Assembly: GCF_030063245.1 (NCBI RefSeq)
Contig: NZ_JASISR010000002.1
Location: 205,507 to 269,506, forward strand
Length of the DNA stretch: 64,000 nucleotides
Reading direction: 5' to 3'
Source: Paenarthrobacter sp. PH39-S1
GTDB lineage: Bacteria; Actinomycetota; Actinomycetes; Actinomycetales; Micrococcaceae
Both the position numbers and the translations under genes were made by a program. Position 1 is the first letter of the stretch. Each line of letters starts with the position of its first letter. This document shows, piece by piece, positions 43,005 through 52,706 of the stretch. The notes below the pieces were generated by a model. That model was not told where the DNA came from, did not search any database, and worked only from the letters and a program-made list of their open reading frames with translations.

Positions 43005-43253
43005 CTACTGCTGCCCGGCTGCGGGCTTCCCGGCACGGTCCGCCGCGGCATACAGCAGCGTCTGAGCGGCGGCGAATTTCTTCCACTGGAACCGCCCAAG
43101 CATCGCAGATACCGGCCGGATGGCAATCCACAGATACACCGAGAGCGCCGGCTGGAAAACAGCCACCGGGATCGAGAGCAAAAACACCGCCCAGACGGCG
43201 GTGCTGCACTGGTAGCGGACTAAGGATGACCAGAACCGGTGACGGCTCAGCGC
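43005..43253 (-). pseudogene. C-terminal remnant of a small membrane protein
   Basis: An open stretch without a start codon after the clpC terminator. It encodes RHRFWSSLVRYQCSTAVW, two hydrophobic segments (WAVFLLSIPVAVFQP and ALSVYLWIAIRPVSAML) and a hydrophilic end. This looks like the end of a membrane protein (the C-terminus of TMEM175-like channels is one candidate) whose 5' part is gone. It might also be expressed from an unrecognised start. Confidence 0.35.
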
Positions 43254-43317
43254 GCAAAAAAGTGAGTGTGGTGATCTGCCCTGACAGCCGTCGCTGTCCG
43301 GGCAGATCACCACACTC
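43253..43317 (-). terminator. Strong intrinsic terminator of clpC
   Basis: An 18-bp perfect stem GAGTGTGGTGATCTGCCC (43264-43281) with GGGCAGATCACCACACTC (43300-43317), extended inside by GACAGC/GCTGTC after one mismatch. On the clpC strand the stem is followed by ACTTTTTT. One of the clearest terminators in the window. Confidence 0.93.
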
Positions 43318-43347
43318 GCCCGTGTTCCGCGGGAGCGGCTGGTGCTG

Positions 43348-45837
43348 CTAGGCGCCCGCGGGCAGTGCGTCCGGGACGCGCGGCTTGGCCATGCCTTCGA
43401 ACGTGAACTTGGCGTCGTCGCCCTCGCCTTCGACGTCGATGGCAACGATATCGCCGGCCTTGATCCGGCCGAAAAGGATCTTCTCGGAGAGCTGATCCTC
43501 GATCTCGCGCTGGATGGTGCGGCGCAGCGGACGTGCACCCATGGCCGGGTCGTAGCCGCGGGTGGCCAGCAGCACCTTGGCCGCGTTGGTCAGCTCGATG
43601 CCCATGTCCTTGTCCTGCATGCGCTTTTCCAGCCTGGCGACGAACATATCGACGATCTCGATGATCTCGTTCTGCGTCAGCTGCGGGAAGACGACCACGT
43701 CGTCAACGCGGTTCAGGAACTCGGGTCGGAAGTGCTGCTTGAGCTCCTCCGTTACCCGTGCACGCATCCGGTTGTAACCCGTCTGCGTATCCGTGAGGGA
43801 CTGGAAGCCCGTGGCAACGCTCTTGGAGATGTCGCGGGTACCCAGATTAGTGGTCATGATGATGATGGTGTTCTTGAAGTCCACCACCCGGCCCTGGCTG
43901 TCAGTCAGGCGTCCGTCCTCGAGAATCTGCAGCAGCGAGTTGAAGAGGTCCGAGTGGGCCTTTTCAACCTCGTCGAAGAGAACCACGGAGAACGGCCTGC
44001 GGCGGACCTTTTCGGTCAGCTGGCCACCCTCTTCATAACCGACGTAGCCTGGCGGGGCACCGAAGAGCCTTGACACGGTGTGCTTCTCCGAGTATTCGGA
44101 CATGTCGAGCGTGATCAGGGCGTCATCGTCGCCGAATAGGAACTCCGCCAGAGCCTTGGCCAGCTCGGTCTTACCCACGCCGGTCGGACCGGCGAAGATG
44201 AACGAGCCGCCCGGACGCTTCGGATCCTTGAGCCCGGCCCGCGTACGGCGGATGGCCTGCGAAATCGACTTAATGGCCTCATCCTGGCCCACCACGCGCT
44301 TATGCAGTTCGTCTTCCATTTTCAGCAGGCGCGACGACTCTTCCTCGGTGAGCTTGAAAACCGGAATGCCGGTTGAATTGGCCAGCACCTCCGCGATCAA
44401 TTCTTCGTCGACCTCGGAGATGTCATCCAGCCCCCCGGACTTCCATCTGCGTTCCTTCTCCGCCCGCTCGGCAATGAGCTTCTGCTCCTTGTCCCGCAGC
44501 GAGGCGGCGCCCTCGAAGTCCTGGGCATCAATGGCGGATTCCTTCTCCCGCTTGATCTCCGCGATATGTCCGTCCATGATCTTCAGCTCCGGCGGCGCCG
44601 TCATCCGCCGGATACGCAGCCGCGCGCCGGCCTCATCGATCAGATCGATGGCCTTGTCCGGCAGGAACCGGTCGCTGATGTAGCGCTCGGAGAGCGTTGC
44701 GGCCGCGGCCAGCGCGCCGTCCGTGATGGAGACGCGGTGATGTGCCTCGTAGCGGTCACGCAGGCCCTTGAGGATCTCGATCGCGAGAGCCACATTCGGT
44801 TCGGCCACCTGAATGGGCTGGAAACGGCGCTCCAGAGCGGCATCTTTCTCGATGTGCTTGCGGTACTCATCCAGCGTGGTTGCGCCGATGGTCTGCAGCT
44901 CGCCACGGGCCAGCATCGGCTTCAGAATGGATGCCGCGTCGATGGCTCCCTCCGCCGCGCCCGCGCCGACGAGGGTGTGGATCTCGTCGATGAAGAGGAT
45001 GATGTCGCCGCGGGTCCGGATTTCCTTGAGGACCTTCTTCAGGCGCTCTTCGAAGTCACCGCGGTAGCGTGAACCGGCCACCAGCGAGCCAAGATCAAGC
45101 GTGTACAACTGCTTGTCCTTGATGGTTTCCGGCACGTCTCCGCGGACAATGGCCTGGGCGAGGCCTTCGACGACGGCGGTCTTGCCGACGCCGGGCTCGC
45201 CGATCAGCACCGGGTTGTTCTTGGTGCGTCGGGAGAGGACCTGCATGACGCGTTCCATCTCGTGCTCGCGCCCGATCACCGGGTCAAGTTTGTTTTCGCG
45301 TGCAGCCTGCGTCAAATTGCGGCCGAACTGATCCAGCACGACGGAACCAGCGGGGGTGCCCTCCTGCTGGCTGGCCCCGGTGGCAACGGGTTCCTTGCCC
45401 TGATAGCCGGAGAGCAGCTGGATGACCTGCTGCCGGACCCGGTTGAGGTCCGCGCCGAGCTTCACCAGCACCTGTGCGGCAACGCCCTCGCCCTCACGGA
45501 TCAGCCCCAGCAGGATGTGCTCGGTGCCAATGTAGTTGTGGCCGAGCTGCAGCGCCTCGCGCAGCGAAAGCTCCAGCACTTTTTTGGCGCGCGGCGTGAA
45601 CGGGATGTGCCCGCTGGGCGCCTGCTGCCCCTGGCCTATGATCTCCTGGACCTGCTCGCGCACGCCATCAAGCGAAATGCTCAGCGACTCAAGTGCCTTT
45701 GCTGCAACACCTTCACCCTCGTGGATGAGACCGAGCAGGATGTGCTCGGTGCCGATGTAGTTGTGGTTGAGCATGCGGGCCTCTTCTTGGGCCAGCACGA
45801 CAACACGTCGGGCTCGATCGGTGAATCTCTCAAACAT
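43348..45837 (-). CDS. clpC: ATP-dependent Clp protease ATP-binding subunit ClpC
   Basis: An 829-aa Hsp100 unfoldase that feeds ClpP. Two N-terminal Clp repeats ([19 protein letters not shown] and [19 protein letters not shown]), first AAA domain with Walker A GEPGVGKT at 213-220 and [16 protein letters not shown], a UVR-containing middle coiled coil ([21 protein letters not shown]), second AAA domain with [16 protein letters not shown], and the ClpP-binding loop region. ATG 45837 after AGGAG. Ends at a strong terminator. Confidence 0.98.
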   Translation of the reverse strand: MFERFTDRARRVVVLAQEEARMLNHNYIGTEHILLGLIHEGEGVAAKALESLSISLDGVREQVQEIIGQGQQAPSGHIPFTPRAKKVLELSLREALQLGHNYIGTEHILLGLIREGEGVAAQVLVKLGADLNRVRQQVIQLLSGYQGKEPVATGASQQEGTPAGSVVLDQFGRNLTQAARENKLDPVIGREHEMERVMQVLSRRTKNNPVLIGEPGVGKTAVVEGLAQAIVRGDVPETIKDKQLYTLDLGSLVAGSRYRGDFEERLKKVLKEIRTRGDIILFIDEIHTLVGAGAAEGAIDAASILKPMLARGELQTIGATTLDEYRKHIEKDAALERRFQPIQVAEPNVALAIEILKGLRDRYEAHHRVSITDGALAAAATLSERYISDRFLPDKAIDLIDEAGARLRIRRMTAPPELKIMDGHIAEIKREKESAIDAQDFEGAASLRDKEQKLIAERAEKERRWKSGGLDDISEVDEELIAEVLANSTGIPVFKLTEEESSRLLKMEDELHKRVVGQDEAIKSISQAIRRTRAGLKDPKRPGGSFIFAGPTGVGKTELAKALAEFLFGDDDALITLDMSEYSEKHTVSRLFGAPPGYVGYEEGGQLTEKVRRRPFSVVLFDEVEKAHSDLFNSLLQILEDGRLTDSQGRVVDFKNTIIIMTTNLGTRDISKSVATGFQSLTDTQTGYNRMRARVTEELKQHFRPEFLNRVDDVVVFPQLTQNEIIEIVDMFVARLEKRMQDKDMGIELTNAAKVLLATRGYDPAMGARPLRRTIQREIEDQLSEKILFGRIKAGDIVAIDVEGEGDDAKFTFEGMAKPRVPDALPAGA

Positions 45838-45856
45838 TGCGCCACACTCCTAGCTA

Positions 45857-45879
45857 CTGCGTACTTTGATGCTACGCAG
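45857..45879. promoter_or_regulatory. Inverted repeat in the clpC promoter region
   Basis: CTGCGTA (45857-45863), 9-nt gap, TACGCAG (45873-45879), starting 20 bp upstream of the clpC start. Actinobacterial clpC genes are controlled by ClgR, whose sites carry CGC and GCG half sites. The spacing here does not match exactly, so the regulator is unassigned. Confidence 0.45.
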
Positions 45880-45934
45880 ATACGCGGCTCTATGGGTGCT
45901 TGTTCGCCACAGGGGAAATATGGCGGAGGTTAAC

Positions 45935-46261
45935 TCAGCCGTTGGCGCGGAAGTATGCTTCCTGGATTTCCGCCTGGATCCGGCCCCGCTCACGCACCGG
46001 ATAGCCATTTTCGCGTGCCCACCGCCGGATCTGGCCCACATCCTGGCTCTTCGCTGCGGGAGTGGAGCGGCTTTTCGCCACCCGCCCCGTGACCCGCCGG
46101 CCATTGGACGTATAGGCCCCAAGTGCCTCGCGCAGCTCACCGGCGTGGGCGGAGGAAAGGTCGATTTCATAGCTGACCCCGTCCAGGGCGAAGCGGACAG
46201 TCTCGTCCGCATGCCCCTCGTCGATGTCGTCAACGAGCGTGATTTCTACTTTTTGCGCCAT
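45935..46261 (-). CDS. lsr2: Lsr2 nucleoid-associated protein
   Basis: A 108-aa H-NS-like DNA-bridging protein that silences AT-rich DNA. The N-terminal dimerisation domain begins MAQKVEITLVDDIDEGHADE and includes YEIDLSSAHAGELREAL. The C-terminal DNA-binding domain has IRRWARENGYPVRERGRI with the RGR minor-groove hook, then IQEAYFRANG. The start is ATG 46261; the longer frame adds MLGVL. It is divergently placed in order with lysS and clpC as in relatives. Confidence 0.96.
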   Translation of the reverse strand: MAQKVEITLVDDIDEGHADETVRFALDGVSYEIDLSSAHAGELREALGAYTSNGRRVTGRVAKSRSTPAAKSQDVGQIRRWARENGYPVRERGRIQAEIQEAYFRANG

Positions 46262-46325
46262 CAGGACCCCTAACATGGATTCATTGACCAGGACTGATTC
46301 ATTGACCGGGACTTACCGCTCCGGA

Positions 46326-46357
46326 CTTATAGGCCCCGTTAATTGCCATTCGCAATT
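46326..46357 (-). promoter_or_regulatory. Candidate lsr2 promoter with overlapping inverted repeat
   Basis: On the lsr2 strand TTGCGA (46355-46350), an 18-nt spacer and TATAAG (46331-46326) form a reasonable promoter. An inverted repeat AATTGC (46341-46346), 5-nt gap, GCAATT (46352-46357) overlaps the -35 box. Lsr2 proteins often bind their own AT-rich promoters, which would fit. Confidence 0.5.
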
Positions 46358-46432
46358 CATTTCTATAATGAGTATGGCGCGTTGAAGGTAGGCAGTCAAA
46401 GGTTGTTTAACCGCGGGCGGAATAGCTCAGGA

Positions 46433-46597
46433 CTAATCCGCCCTTTCATCCGCTTCCCGCTCGGCCTGTGCCAGGGCCTCGCGTTCGGAACGGTCAGCGT
46501 TGAAAATGGCTCGCATCGCAAAGTAAAAGAGCGCGGCGAGGGCCACTGATGGAACGATAACCGCCAGGTAGGGGACGATAGCTGCTAGGTAATCCAT
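46433..46597 (-). CDS. Small single-pass membrane protein (54 aa)
   Basis: A short gene between lsr2 and lysS. It starts at ATG 46597 (MDYLAAIVPYLAVIVPSVAL), spans the membrane once (about residues 5-31), and ends in an acidic-basic helix (NADRSEREALAQAEREADERAD). The third-base GC bias and the clean helix-tail design support a real gene. It ends in TAG at 46433-46435. Function unknown. It starts 12 bp after the lysS stop region, so it may be cotranscribed with lysS. Confidence 0.72.
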   Translation of the reverse strand: MDYLAAIVPYLAVIVPSVALAALFYFAMRAIFNADRSEREALAQAEREADERAD

Positions 46598-46609
46598 TGT
46601 TTCCGGCTT

Positions 46610-48199
46610 CTATTCGGGTTTCATCAAGTTTTCGGGCTTCATGAGGGGGAAGAGAATCGCCTCACGTATTCCGACCCCGGTAAAGAGCATTACCAGGCGG
46701 TCAACGCCAAGGCCCAGGCCACCCATGGGCGGCGCTCCGTACTCCAAAGCCCGGAGGAAGTCCTCGTCGAGAGCCATGGCTTCCGGATCCCCGGCCGCCG
46801 CCTGCAGCGACTGCACGGTGAGGCGTTCGCGCTGAATCACCGGGTCCACCAGTTCGGAGAAGGCCGTGCCGGTTTCCTTGCCGTCGATAATCAGGTCCCA
46901 TGCCTCAATGAGCCGGCCGTCCGTTCGGTGCTGGCGGGCCAGCGGCTGCGCGGACGGCGGGTAGTCACAGACAAAGGTCGGCTGGATCAGCGTCGGTTCA
47001 ACGATTTCGCCGAAGAGCTCCACCACCAGTTTCTCGGCATCCCAGGACGCGTCAACCGCCACCTCGTGCCGCGCCGCCAGCGCCCGCAGCTCGGCCGCCG
47101 TCGTCTCCGGCGTAACCACCTGGCCAACGGAGTCGGACAGTCCCTGATACACCGGCAGCCACCGCCACTCGCCGTCGAGCTTCACGGTTCCGCGCGGCGT
47201 CTCGATCGTCCGCGAGCCGGCCGCATCGGCGCAGGCCAGAATGATGCGCTGCATAATTCCGGCCATGCTGAACTGATCGCCGTACGCCTCATAGGCCTCC
47301 AGCATGGTGAACTCGGGACTGTGGGTGGAATCCACGCCTTCATTGCGGAAGATGCGTCCTACCTCAAAAACCTTGTCCATCCCTCCGACAACGGCGCGCT
47401 TGAGGTACAGCTCAATGGCGATGCGCAGTGTCATGGGCTGATCGAAGGCGTTCAGATGTGTCCGGAACGGACGTGCGGCGGCGCCCCCATGGACCAGCTG
47501 GAGAATCGGAGTCTCCAGCTCGATATAGTCCTCGCCGTGCAGTGTGTCGCGGATGGCCCTGACGATCGCGGAGCGCGTGCGGACCTGATCGCGGGCCTCC
47601 TCGCGCACAATCAGGTCCACATAGCGCTGGCGGACGCGCATCTCCTCGGACAGTTCCGCGTGCAGGACCGGCAGCGGCCGCAGCGCCTTGGACGCCATCT
47701 GCCACGAGTCCGCCATGATGGACAGCTCGCCGCGCCGGGAGCTGATGACTTCGCCCCGGATATAGACGTGATCCCCCAGATCGACCAGGGCCTTCCAATC
47801 CGCCAGCGCTACCGCTCCCACCGCGGCCAGGCTCAGCATGGCCTGCAGCCGGGTGCCGTCCCCGGCCTGCAGTGTGGCGAAACAGAGCTTTCCGGTATTG
47901 CGGACAAAAACGACGCGGCCAGTGACGCCGACGACGTCGCCGGTAGCTTCGTCCGCAGCAAGGTCCGGGTATTTGGCCCTGACCTGAACCAGTGTGTGGG
48001 TCCGCTCAACGCCGACCGGATACGCCTGGCCGCCGCGCTCGATCAGCCGGGCGCGCTTTTCCATCCGGACCTGCATCTGTTCGGAGACGTCCGCGGCCTC
48101 CATGGCCGGCACCCGGTGGTGTGGGGTTGACGCAGGCAGGGTCGAGGCGGGCAGGGTTGAGGCAGTCAGCTGGTCAGTCAGGGTCTTGTCAGTGGTCAC
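46610..48199 (-). CDS. lysS: Lysyl-tRNA synthetase (class II)
   Basis: A 529-aa enzyme that charges tRNA-Lys. The OB-fold anticodon domain has VVGVTGRVVFVRNTGKLCFA. The catalytic motifs are RQRYVDLIVREEAR, motif 2 VFEVGRIFRNEGVDSTHSPEFTMLE (in parts) and motif 3 GGLGLGVDRLVMLFTG. The start is GTG 48199 (VTTDKTLTDQ). The N-terminal 30 residues contain a tandem LPAST repeat not expected in LysS, so translation might instead begin near MEAADVSEQMQ (about residue 32). Confidence 0.95.
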   Translation of the reverse strand: MTTDKTLTDQLTASTLPASTLPASTPHHRVPAMEAADVSEQMQVRMEKRARLIERGGQAYPVGVERTHTLVQVRAKYPDLAADEATGDVVGVTGRVVFVRNTGKLCFATLQAGDGTRLQAMLSLAAVGAVALADWKALVDLGDHVYIRGEVISSRRGELSIMADSWQMASKALRPLPVLHAELSEEMRVRQRYVDLIVREEARDQVRTRSAIVRAIRDTLHGEDYIELETPILQLVHGGAAARPFRTHLNAFDQPMTLRIAIELYLKRAVVGGMDKVFEVGRIFRNEGVDSTHSPEFTMLEAYEAYGDQFSMAGIMQRIILACADAAGSRTIETPRGTVKLDGEWRWLPVYQGLSDSVGQVVTPETTAAELRALAARHEVAVDASWDAEKLVVELFGEIVEPTLIQPTFVCDYPPSAQPLARQHRTDGRLIEAWDLIIDGKETGTAFSELVDPVIQRERLTVQSLQAAAGDPEAMALDEDFLRALEYGAPPMGGLGLGVDRLVMLFTGVGIREAILFPLMKPENLMKPE

Positions 48200-48761
48200 G
48201 GTACACAAGTTTAGTCCGACGACGGCGGCACGCCGGCATCCTCCAGCCCGGGTGCCGCAGCGCTCGCCACGGACCGAAGGGGTGCTCTTAATCGGCAGGG
48301 TATTTATCAGCGCCGTGATTTGCCGACACCTTTTCATTACCCGTGCACAATAACCTCGTACGGACTAAGCCTAAGAAGTTTACGTCCGGCGGAGCCCGGG
48401 CGGCTCACGCGGCGCTATGGAACTGCCCGCTCATTATTCGATGACAACGGATATCGCGGCGGTGTTCCGGCTGCAGTGCCTGCCCCCCGGTGATATCCTT
48501 GGTCGGGGTCCGGTGGATTTGATGGCTCGCAATACGGTGGCGAAATCCGCCGGCTCGCTGTCGGCACCGGAATTCCCCGGTTCAGCGGAATTCCCCGGGT
48601 CCCTGCCGACCCCCGGCAACCGGCGGTTTATGCGCCGGCGAAAAGACCATTATCCGCCCCGAAGCACCTTCTTCACGCCCGCTCCCCGCGCGCCCACCCA
48701 ACAGGGCAGCGGTTAGCGCACCATTGCGAGGCGTATTGAAGTCCCAACTGCTGCGACCGGG
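48200..48761. other. Intergenic region between lysS and panC
   Basis: About 560 bp. A direct repeat GGAATTCCCCGG occurs twice about 20 bp apart (48570-48600). Reading frames in it (for example a 99-aa frame at 48417) are Pro/Arg-rich and have no ribosome site, so I call no gene. panD, often found next to panC, is not here. Confidence 0.4.
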
Positions 48762-49688
48762 TCAGAAGCCCAGTGGCATGCTGTCGATCAGACGGACCGG
48801 GCCGACCTGTGCGGCGATCAGGGCCAGGGCTTCTCCGGTAAAGGGCGTCTCCCGGCAGTTCTCCGCGCGCGGTTCGAAGGTATCCGGATCCACCACCTCG
48901 AAATAATCCAGTACCACCAGCCGCTGGCTGTCGATCATATCCATCACGGAGTCGGGATCCAGCGGTTCGTGTCGGTCGGCGCGGTCCCGGAGCAGCTGCA
49001 GCACCCTCGACAGAACCAGCGCGGCATCGCGTTCCTCTGCGGAGAGAAAGCGGTTGCGGCTGGAGAGCGCCAGACCGTCGTCGGCGCGCACCACGGGCAC
49101 TGCGACAATTTCCACCGGAAAATTCAGATCCACGACCATCTGCTTGATCAGGGCCAGTTGCTGCGCGTCCTTCCTGCCGAAATAGGCGCGGTACTCCGCG
49201 GCCGTCGGAAGACACACATGCAGCAGCTTCGCCACCACCGTCAGGGCGCCGTCAAAATGACCGGGACGTGAAGCGCCCTCGTACTTACCCCCGAGGGGGC
49301 CTGAGGCGATGCACACCTTCGGCGGCCCGTCCGGGTACATCTGGGCAACGGGCGGGGCAAAAACCAGATCGACCCCTTCGGCCTCCAGCAGGGCCATATC
49401 CGCCTCCAGGGTGCGCGGGTAGCGCTGCAGGTCGGTCTCGTCGCCGAACTGCAGCGGGTTGACAAAGATGCTTACGACGACGACGTCGTTCCGCGCCGCC
49501 GCGGCCCGCGCCAGCATCGCGTGGCCTGCATGCAGGGCGCCCATGGTGGGCACCAGCCCCAGTGACGGGACGGCCGGCATCCCATCGCCGCCGGCCTGAC
49601 CGCCGTCGGGATGAGTGCGTTTCCGCGCGAGCAGGTCCGCGCTTGCGGCCGCAAGCTCCGCAATGGTGGTGACAACCTGGATGGCCAT
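48762..49688 (-). CDS. panC: Pantoate-beta-alanine ligase
   Basis: A 308-aa cytosolic enzyme making pantothenate from pantoate and beta-alanine with ATP. The HIGH-like motif is [14 protein letters not shown], followed by [21 protein letters not shown], then [16 protein letters not shown], and the KMSKS-like loop [15 protein letters not shown] Gly/Pro insertion ([15 protein letters not shown]) precedes the first motif and lengthens the protein a little. It starts 3 bp after the DUF2520 gene. Confidence 0.96.
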   Translation of the reverse strand: MAIQVVTTIAELAAASADLLARKRTHPDGGQAGGDGMPAVPSLGLVPTMGALHAGHAMLARAAAARNDVVVVSIFVNPLQFGDETDLQRYPRTLEADMALLEAEGVDLVFAPPVAQMYPDGPPKVCIASGPLGGKYEGASRPGHFDGALTVVAKLLHVCLPTAAEYRAYFGRKDAQQLALIKQMVVDLNFPVEIVAVPVVRADDGLALSSRNRFLSAEERDAALVLSRVLQLLRDRADRHEPLDPDSVMDMIDSQRLVVLDYFEVVDPDTFEPRAENCRETPFTGEALALIAAQVGPVRLIDSMPLGF

Positions 49689-49691
49689 AAG

Positions 49692-50654
49692 TTAGTCGCT
49701 TTCCTCGGTTGGGCGGAGTCCGTCGGTGCCGGTCCCGGGGTCCTCCGGCAGCAGGGCGGCCTCAATCCGGCGCAGCTGCGCAGCCGTGAGAAGGCCGCGG
49801 GCGGCCGCGCGGGCCGCCGTCGCCGATGCCATCGCCAAATATGCTGCCACAATATCCTGGACATCCTCCGGGCCATCCCCCGCGGCCAAATCCAGCCCGT
49901 ATTCACGCAGCGCTTCCGAGTGCGCGGCCACCGTTCCGACGTCACCGCGGGCCACGGGGCCGGTCAGCGCCGACTCCCCCGAGGCCAGTGCGTTCTCCAG
50001 CGAGGCCCGCAGCAGCGGACCGAGCATCCGCTCCGGCGCCTCAACGCCGATGCCCGCGAGCAGCTGCGCGGATTGCGCCGACAGCGTGACCAGATGGTTG
50101 GCGGCATGCGCCAGCGCGGCGTGATAGAGCACCCTGTCCGCCTCCGCGATGACCACCGGCTCGGCTCCCATCTCCACGACCAGGGCCTGGGCAATCGGCA
50201 GCACCGCCGGATCCGCGGTGACTCCGAAGCTGCAGTCCGGCAGTCGGGCCAGATCCAAAGTCATTCCTGTGAAGGTCATGGCCGGGTGCAGTGCCAGTGG
50301 AATCACCCCGGCCGCCCGCGCCGGGGCGAGCACCGCGGTGCCATAACGGCCGGACGTATGTGCCACCAACTGCCCCGGGTGCCAGGCTCCGGTTCGGGCC
50401 AGCCCCTGCACCAACGCGGGCAGGTCATCATCCGGGACGGCCAGCAGCACCAGCTCGGAGCGTTCGACGATCTCCGGGATCGCCAGCACCGGGACGCCGG
50501 TCAGCAGATTTTCCGCGCGTTCCAAGGAGGCCTCCGACACGGCGGAAACCCCAACGACGGCGTGTCCCGCGGCCCGCAGGGCGGCTCCCAGTACAGCGCC
50601 TACCTTGCCAGCACCGATAACGCCGACGCCGAGCCGACCAGGTTTATTGCTCAT
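49692..50654 (-). CDS. Rossmann-like and DUF2520 domain protein
   Basis: A 320-aa protein. An NAD(P)-type Rossmann motif lies at the N-terminus (GVGVIGAGKVGAVLGAALRAAG), then LVLLAVPDDDLPALV and IPLALHPAMTFTGM. The C-terminal half is the helical DUF2520 domain (YHAALAHAANHLVTL, GPLLRASLENAL). It resembles ketopantoate or pyrroline-carboxylate reductases. Position directly before panC suggests a role in pantothenate synthesis, possibly as a ketopantoate reductase substitute, but this is inference. It overlaps the PH gene by 11 bp. Confidence 0.88.
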   Translation of the reverse strand: MSNKPGRLGVGVIGAGKVGAVLGAALRAAGHAVVGVSAVSEASLERAENLLTGVPVLAIPEIVERSELVLLAVPDDDLPALVQGLARTGAWHPGQLVAHTSGRYGTAVLAPARAAGVIPLALHPAMTFTGMTLDLARLPDCSFGVTADPAVLPIAQALVVEMGAEPVVIAEADRVLYHAALAHAANHLVTLSAQSAQLLAGIGVEAPERMLGPLLRASLENALASGESALTGPVARGDVGTVAAHSEALREYGLDLAAGDGPEDVQDIVAAYLAMASATAARAAARGLLTAAQLRRIEAALLPEDPGTGTDGLRPTEESD

Positions 50655-52200
50655 ATTGATTGTCCTTGTCTGCGCTGCTGGGCGAAGCCGCACCTGCCAG
50701 ATCCGGCCCGGCCGGGCGTTCTTCCATCCAGCGCTCGGGTCTTCCTGTTCTGCGGGCGCTGGCCGCCCGGGCGGCCTGCCCGGTGAACAACTCCCGCGCC
50801 GAAACCAGATCCAGGTGATGGACCATGGGGCGGACCGGGCCTGCGGTGGAGTGCAGCTCGAAATCCACCAGTCCCAGTCGGCGCATCAGTGGACCCTGAA
50901 ACAGGCTCAACGATTGGGTCCGCTCATGCGGGACCACCTGCAGCCGGCGGAAGAGCAGCCCGTGCCGGCACAGCAGGGCCGTGTCCGTGGCGCGGTAGGC
51001 ATTGCGCCGCCAAGCGAACGGATCCAACAGGCGGGCGCGGCGCGGGGAATGGATGAAGCCCTGGTCCCGGCCCTTGCCGCGGAGACCGGCCGTGAAAACC
51101 CTCACCGGGTCGGCCACCCCGGGGTCCGGGAAGATCAGTCCCAGCACCGTCATGACCTCCGCCTCGGTACCGGCAGGCAGCACAACCGTGCGGCCCCCGC
51201 TGTCGCCGTGGTCCGCCCCGTAACCGGCAACGTTGACGTGCACCCGGTACCAGCCGGTCAGGCGCCACAAAGGGCTCTGTGTGACTCCGACGGCCTGCAC
51301 CCTGCCGGGCGGAATGGTCTGGGCGCGCGTATCGAGCAGACCGTAATGCAGCCGGACTCCATCCGGGGACACCGCCACGCGGAAGTTGCAGTCAGTCGTG
51401 AAAGCCTTCCAGTAGGCCGCCCCGACCGCCAGCAGCAACGGAATGAACACGACCAGGAGGGCCGGCGAACCGGTGCCGAGAAGCGCACCCACGACGAGGG
51501 CGGTCAGCACCAGGGCCGCGACGGTGATACCCGAAAGCAGCGTGGCGCCTGCGATCCGGCCCGGCGTCAATGCCAGCACCTCCCGCTCGGGAGCCTCCGA
51601 AATCGCGGAAGGCTGGTCCGGATCGACCCGCATGCCCGACGCCCGGGCCAAGATGGCCGCCCGTAGGCGCTTCGCCTCGTCCAGATTCAAAAAGGAGAGC
51701 TTCATGGCGGACTTGCCGGCGTCCGCCACCTCAAATTTGAGCTCCGCCAGCGAAAATATGCGCGCCAGCAGCGGCTGCACCACGTCGATGGCCTGGACGC
51801 GGTCGATCCTCGCCTGCCGCTGCTGACGGAAGATGACGCCGCTGTTGACGCGCACATGATCATCGGTGACCTGGTAACGGGTGTAGAACCAGGACAGGAA
51901 AAAGACGACAGCAAAGATCACCACGGCAGCGGCCAGCACGGAAAGGATCAGCCACACCGGTGCCCCGCCTGGTCGGTGACGGCCGCCGGTGCCGATCGCC
52001 TGCACCAGATCGTCAAAGGAATTACGGCCAAAAACGACGATCAGGCCGACGACGGCGAGCCAGCCGCGCACCAACGGGGACACCGGGTGCACCCGGCGCC
52101 ACTGATCCTCGGGGCCGGTCCGGAACCCGACGGCCGGACCCGGCGGGTTCGACTGCGGCGCAACGGCACCGCCGTCGTCGTACCCCTTCGCCGCGCTCAC
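50644..52200 (-). CDS. PH domain-containing membrane protein, YdbT-like
   Basis: A 518-aa protein with two pairs of hydrophobic segments (LVRGWLAVVGLIVVFG with LILSVLAAAVVIFAVVFFLSW, and ITVAALVLTALVVGALL with ALLVVFIPLLLAVG). After each comes a bacterial PH domain (YTRYQVTDDHVRVNSGVIFRQQR and NFRVAVSPDGVRLHYGLLDTR). A third PH-like part follows (TDTALLCRHGLLFRRLQVVPHERTQS). This is the YdbT/bPH2 organisation; it forms a pair with the YdbS-like gene upstream, which overlaps by 4 bp. Relatives act in membrane protection; the role here is unknown. Confidence 0.88.
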   Translation of the reverse strand: MSAAKGYDDGGAVAPQSNPPGPAVGFRTGPEDQWRRVHPVSPLVRGWLAVVGLIVVFGRNSFDDLVQAIGTGGRHRPGGAPVWLILSVLAAAVVIFAVVFFLSWFYTRYQVTDDHVRVNSGVIFRQQRQARIDRVQAIDVVQPLLARIFSLAELKFEVADAGKSAMKLSFLNLDEAKRLRAAILARASGMRVDPDQPSAISEAPEREVLALTPGRIAGATLLSGITVAALVLTALVVGALLGTGSPALLVVFIPLLLAVGAAYWKAFTTDCNFRVAVSPDGVRLHYGLLDTRAQTIPPGRVQAVGVTQSPLWRLTGWYRVHVNVAGYGADHGDSGGRTVVLPAGTEAEVMTVLGLIFPDPGVADPVRVFTAGLRGKGRDQGFIHSPRRARLLDPFAWRRNAYRATDTALLCRHGLLFRRLQVVPHERTQSLSLFQGPLMRRLGLVDFELHSTAGPVRPMVHHLDLVSARELFTGQAARAASARRTGRPERWMEERPAGPDLAGAASPSSADKDNQYEQ

Positions 52201-52706
52201 AGACCGGCCAGCTTAGCCTCACCGCGCGCGGACAACTGCTCCCGCAGCCGCGCCGCCTCGGCCGCGGGCAGTCCCTCCAGCACGGCGTTGGTGCTGGCCG
52301 AGGCCGTGTGCATCTTGACCGAGCTGAGCCCGAACGCCCGTTCCACAGGCCCCACAGAGACATCAACGTATTGCATCCGGCCATACGGAACCACCATGAC
52401 GCGCTGGAAGAAAATTCCGCCGCAGATCAGCAGATCGTCGTCGCGCTCGGCATACCCGATGGCGCGGACCTGTCGCGGAATCAGCACCAGCCGCCAGATC
52501 ATCGCCAGCAGCACCGCCAGCGGAAGGCTCCACGCCAGCCACGCGGGAAGGCCGCGCCACGGTCCGGTCAGGTGCAGCACCAGGGGCAAGGACGCGACAG
52601 TGGTCAGGACCAATGCGCCGAGCCCGCGTTCGATGAGCCGGACGGTCACCAGTTTCGGGGAGACACGTTCAAAGTCAAGGCCGACCGGGTCGATCGGTTC
52701 ACGCAT
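52197..52706 (-). CDS. PH domain-containing membrane protein, YdbS-like
   Basis: A 169-aa protein. Two hydrophobic segments (ALVLTTVASLPLVLHL and LAWSLPLAVLLAMIWRLVL) precede one bPH2 domain (IGYAERDDDLLICGGIFFQ, VVPYGRMQYVDVSVGPVERAFG). This is the typical partner of the larger YdbT-like protein, which starts within its last codons. The start is ATG 52706 (MREPIDPVG), overlapping the end of the DUF3180 gene by 8 bp. Confidence 0.87.
   Translation of the reverse strand: MREPIDPVGLDFERVSPKLVTVRLIERGLGALVLTTVASLPLVLHLTGPWRGLPAWLAWSLPLAVLLAMIWRLVLIPRQVRAIGYAERDDDLLICGGIFFQRVMVVPYGRMQYVDVSVGPVERAFGLSSVKMHTASASTNAVLEGLPAAEAARLREQLSARGEAKLAGL

Noticed and set aside
45857..45879. ClgR operator before clpC
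   Set aside because: ClgR is plausible from known biology, but the CGC/GCG spacing does not match the usual site, so only an inverted repeat is reported.
46364..46369. TATAAT on the plus strand near lsr2
   Set aside because: No -35 at proper distance and no plus-strand gene downstream.
48417..48716. 99-aa open frame between lysS and panC
   Set aside because: No ribosome site, Pro/Arg-rich composition and no match to panD or another expected gene.
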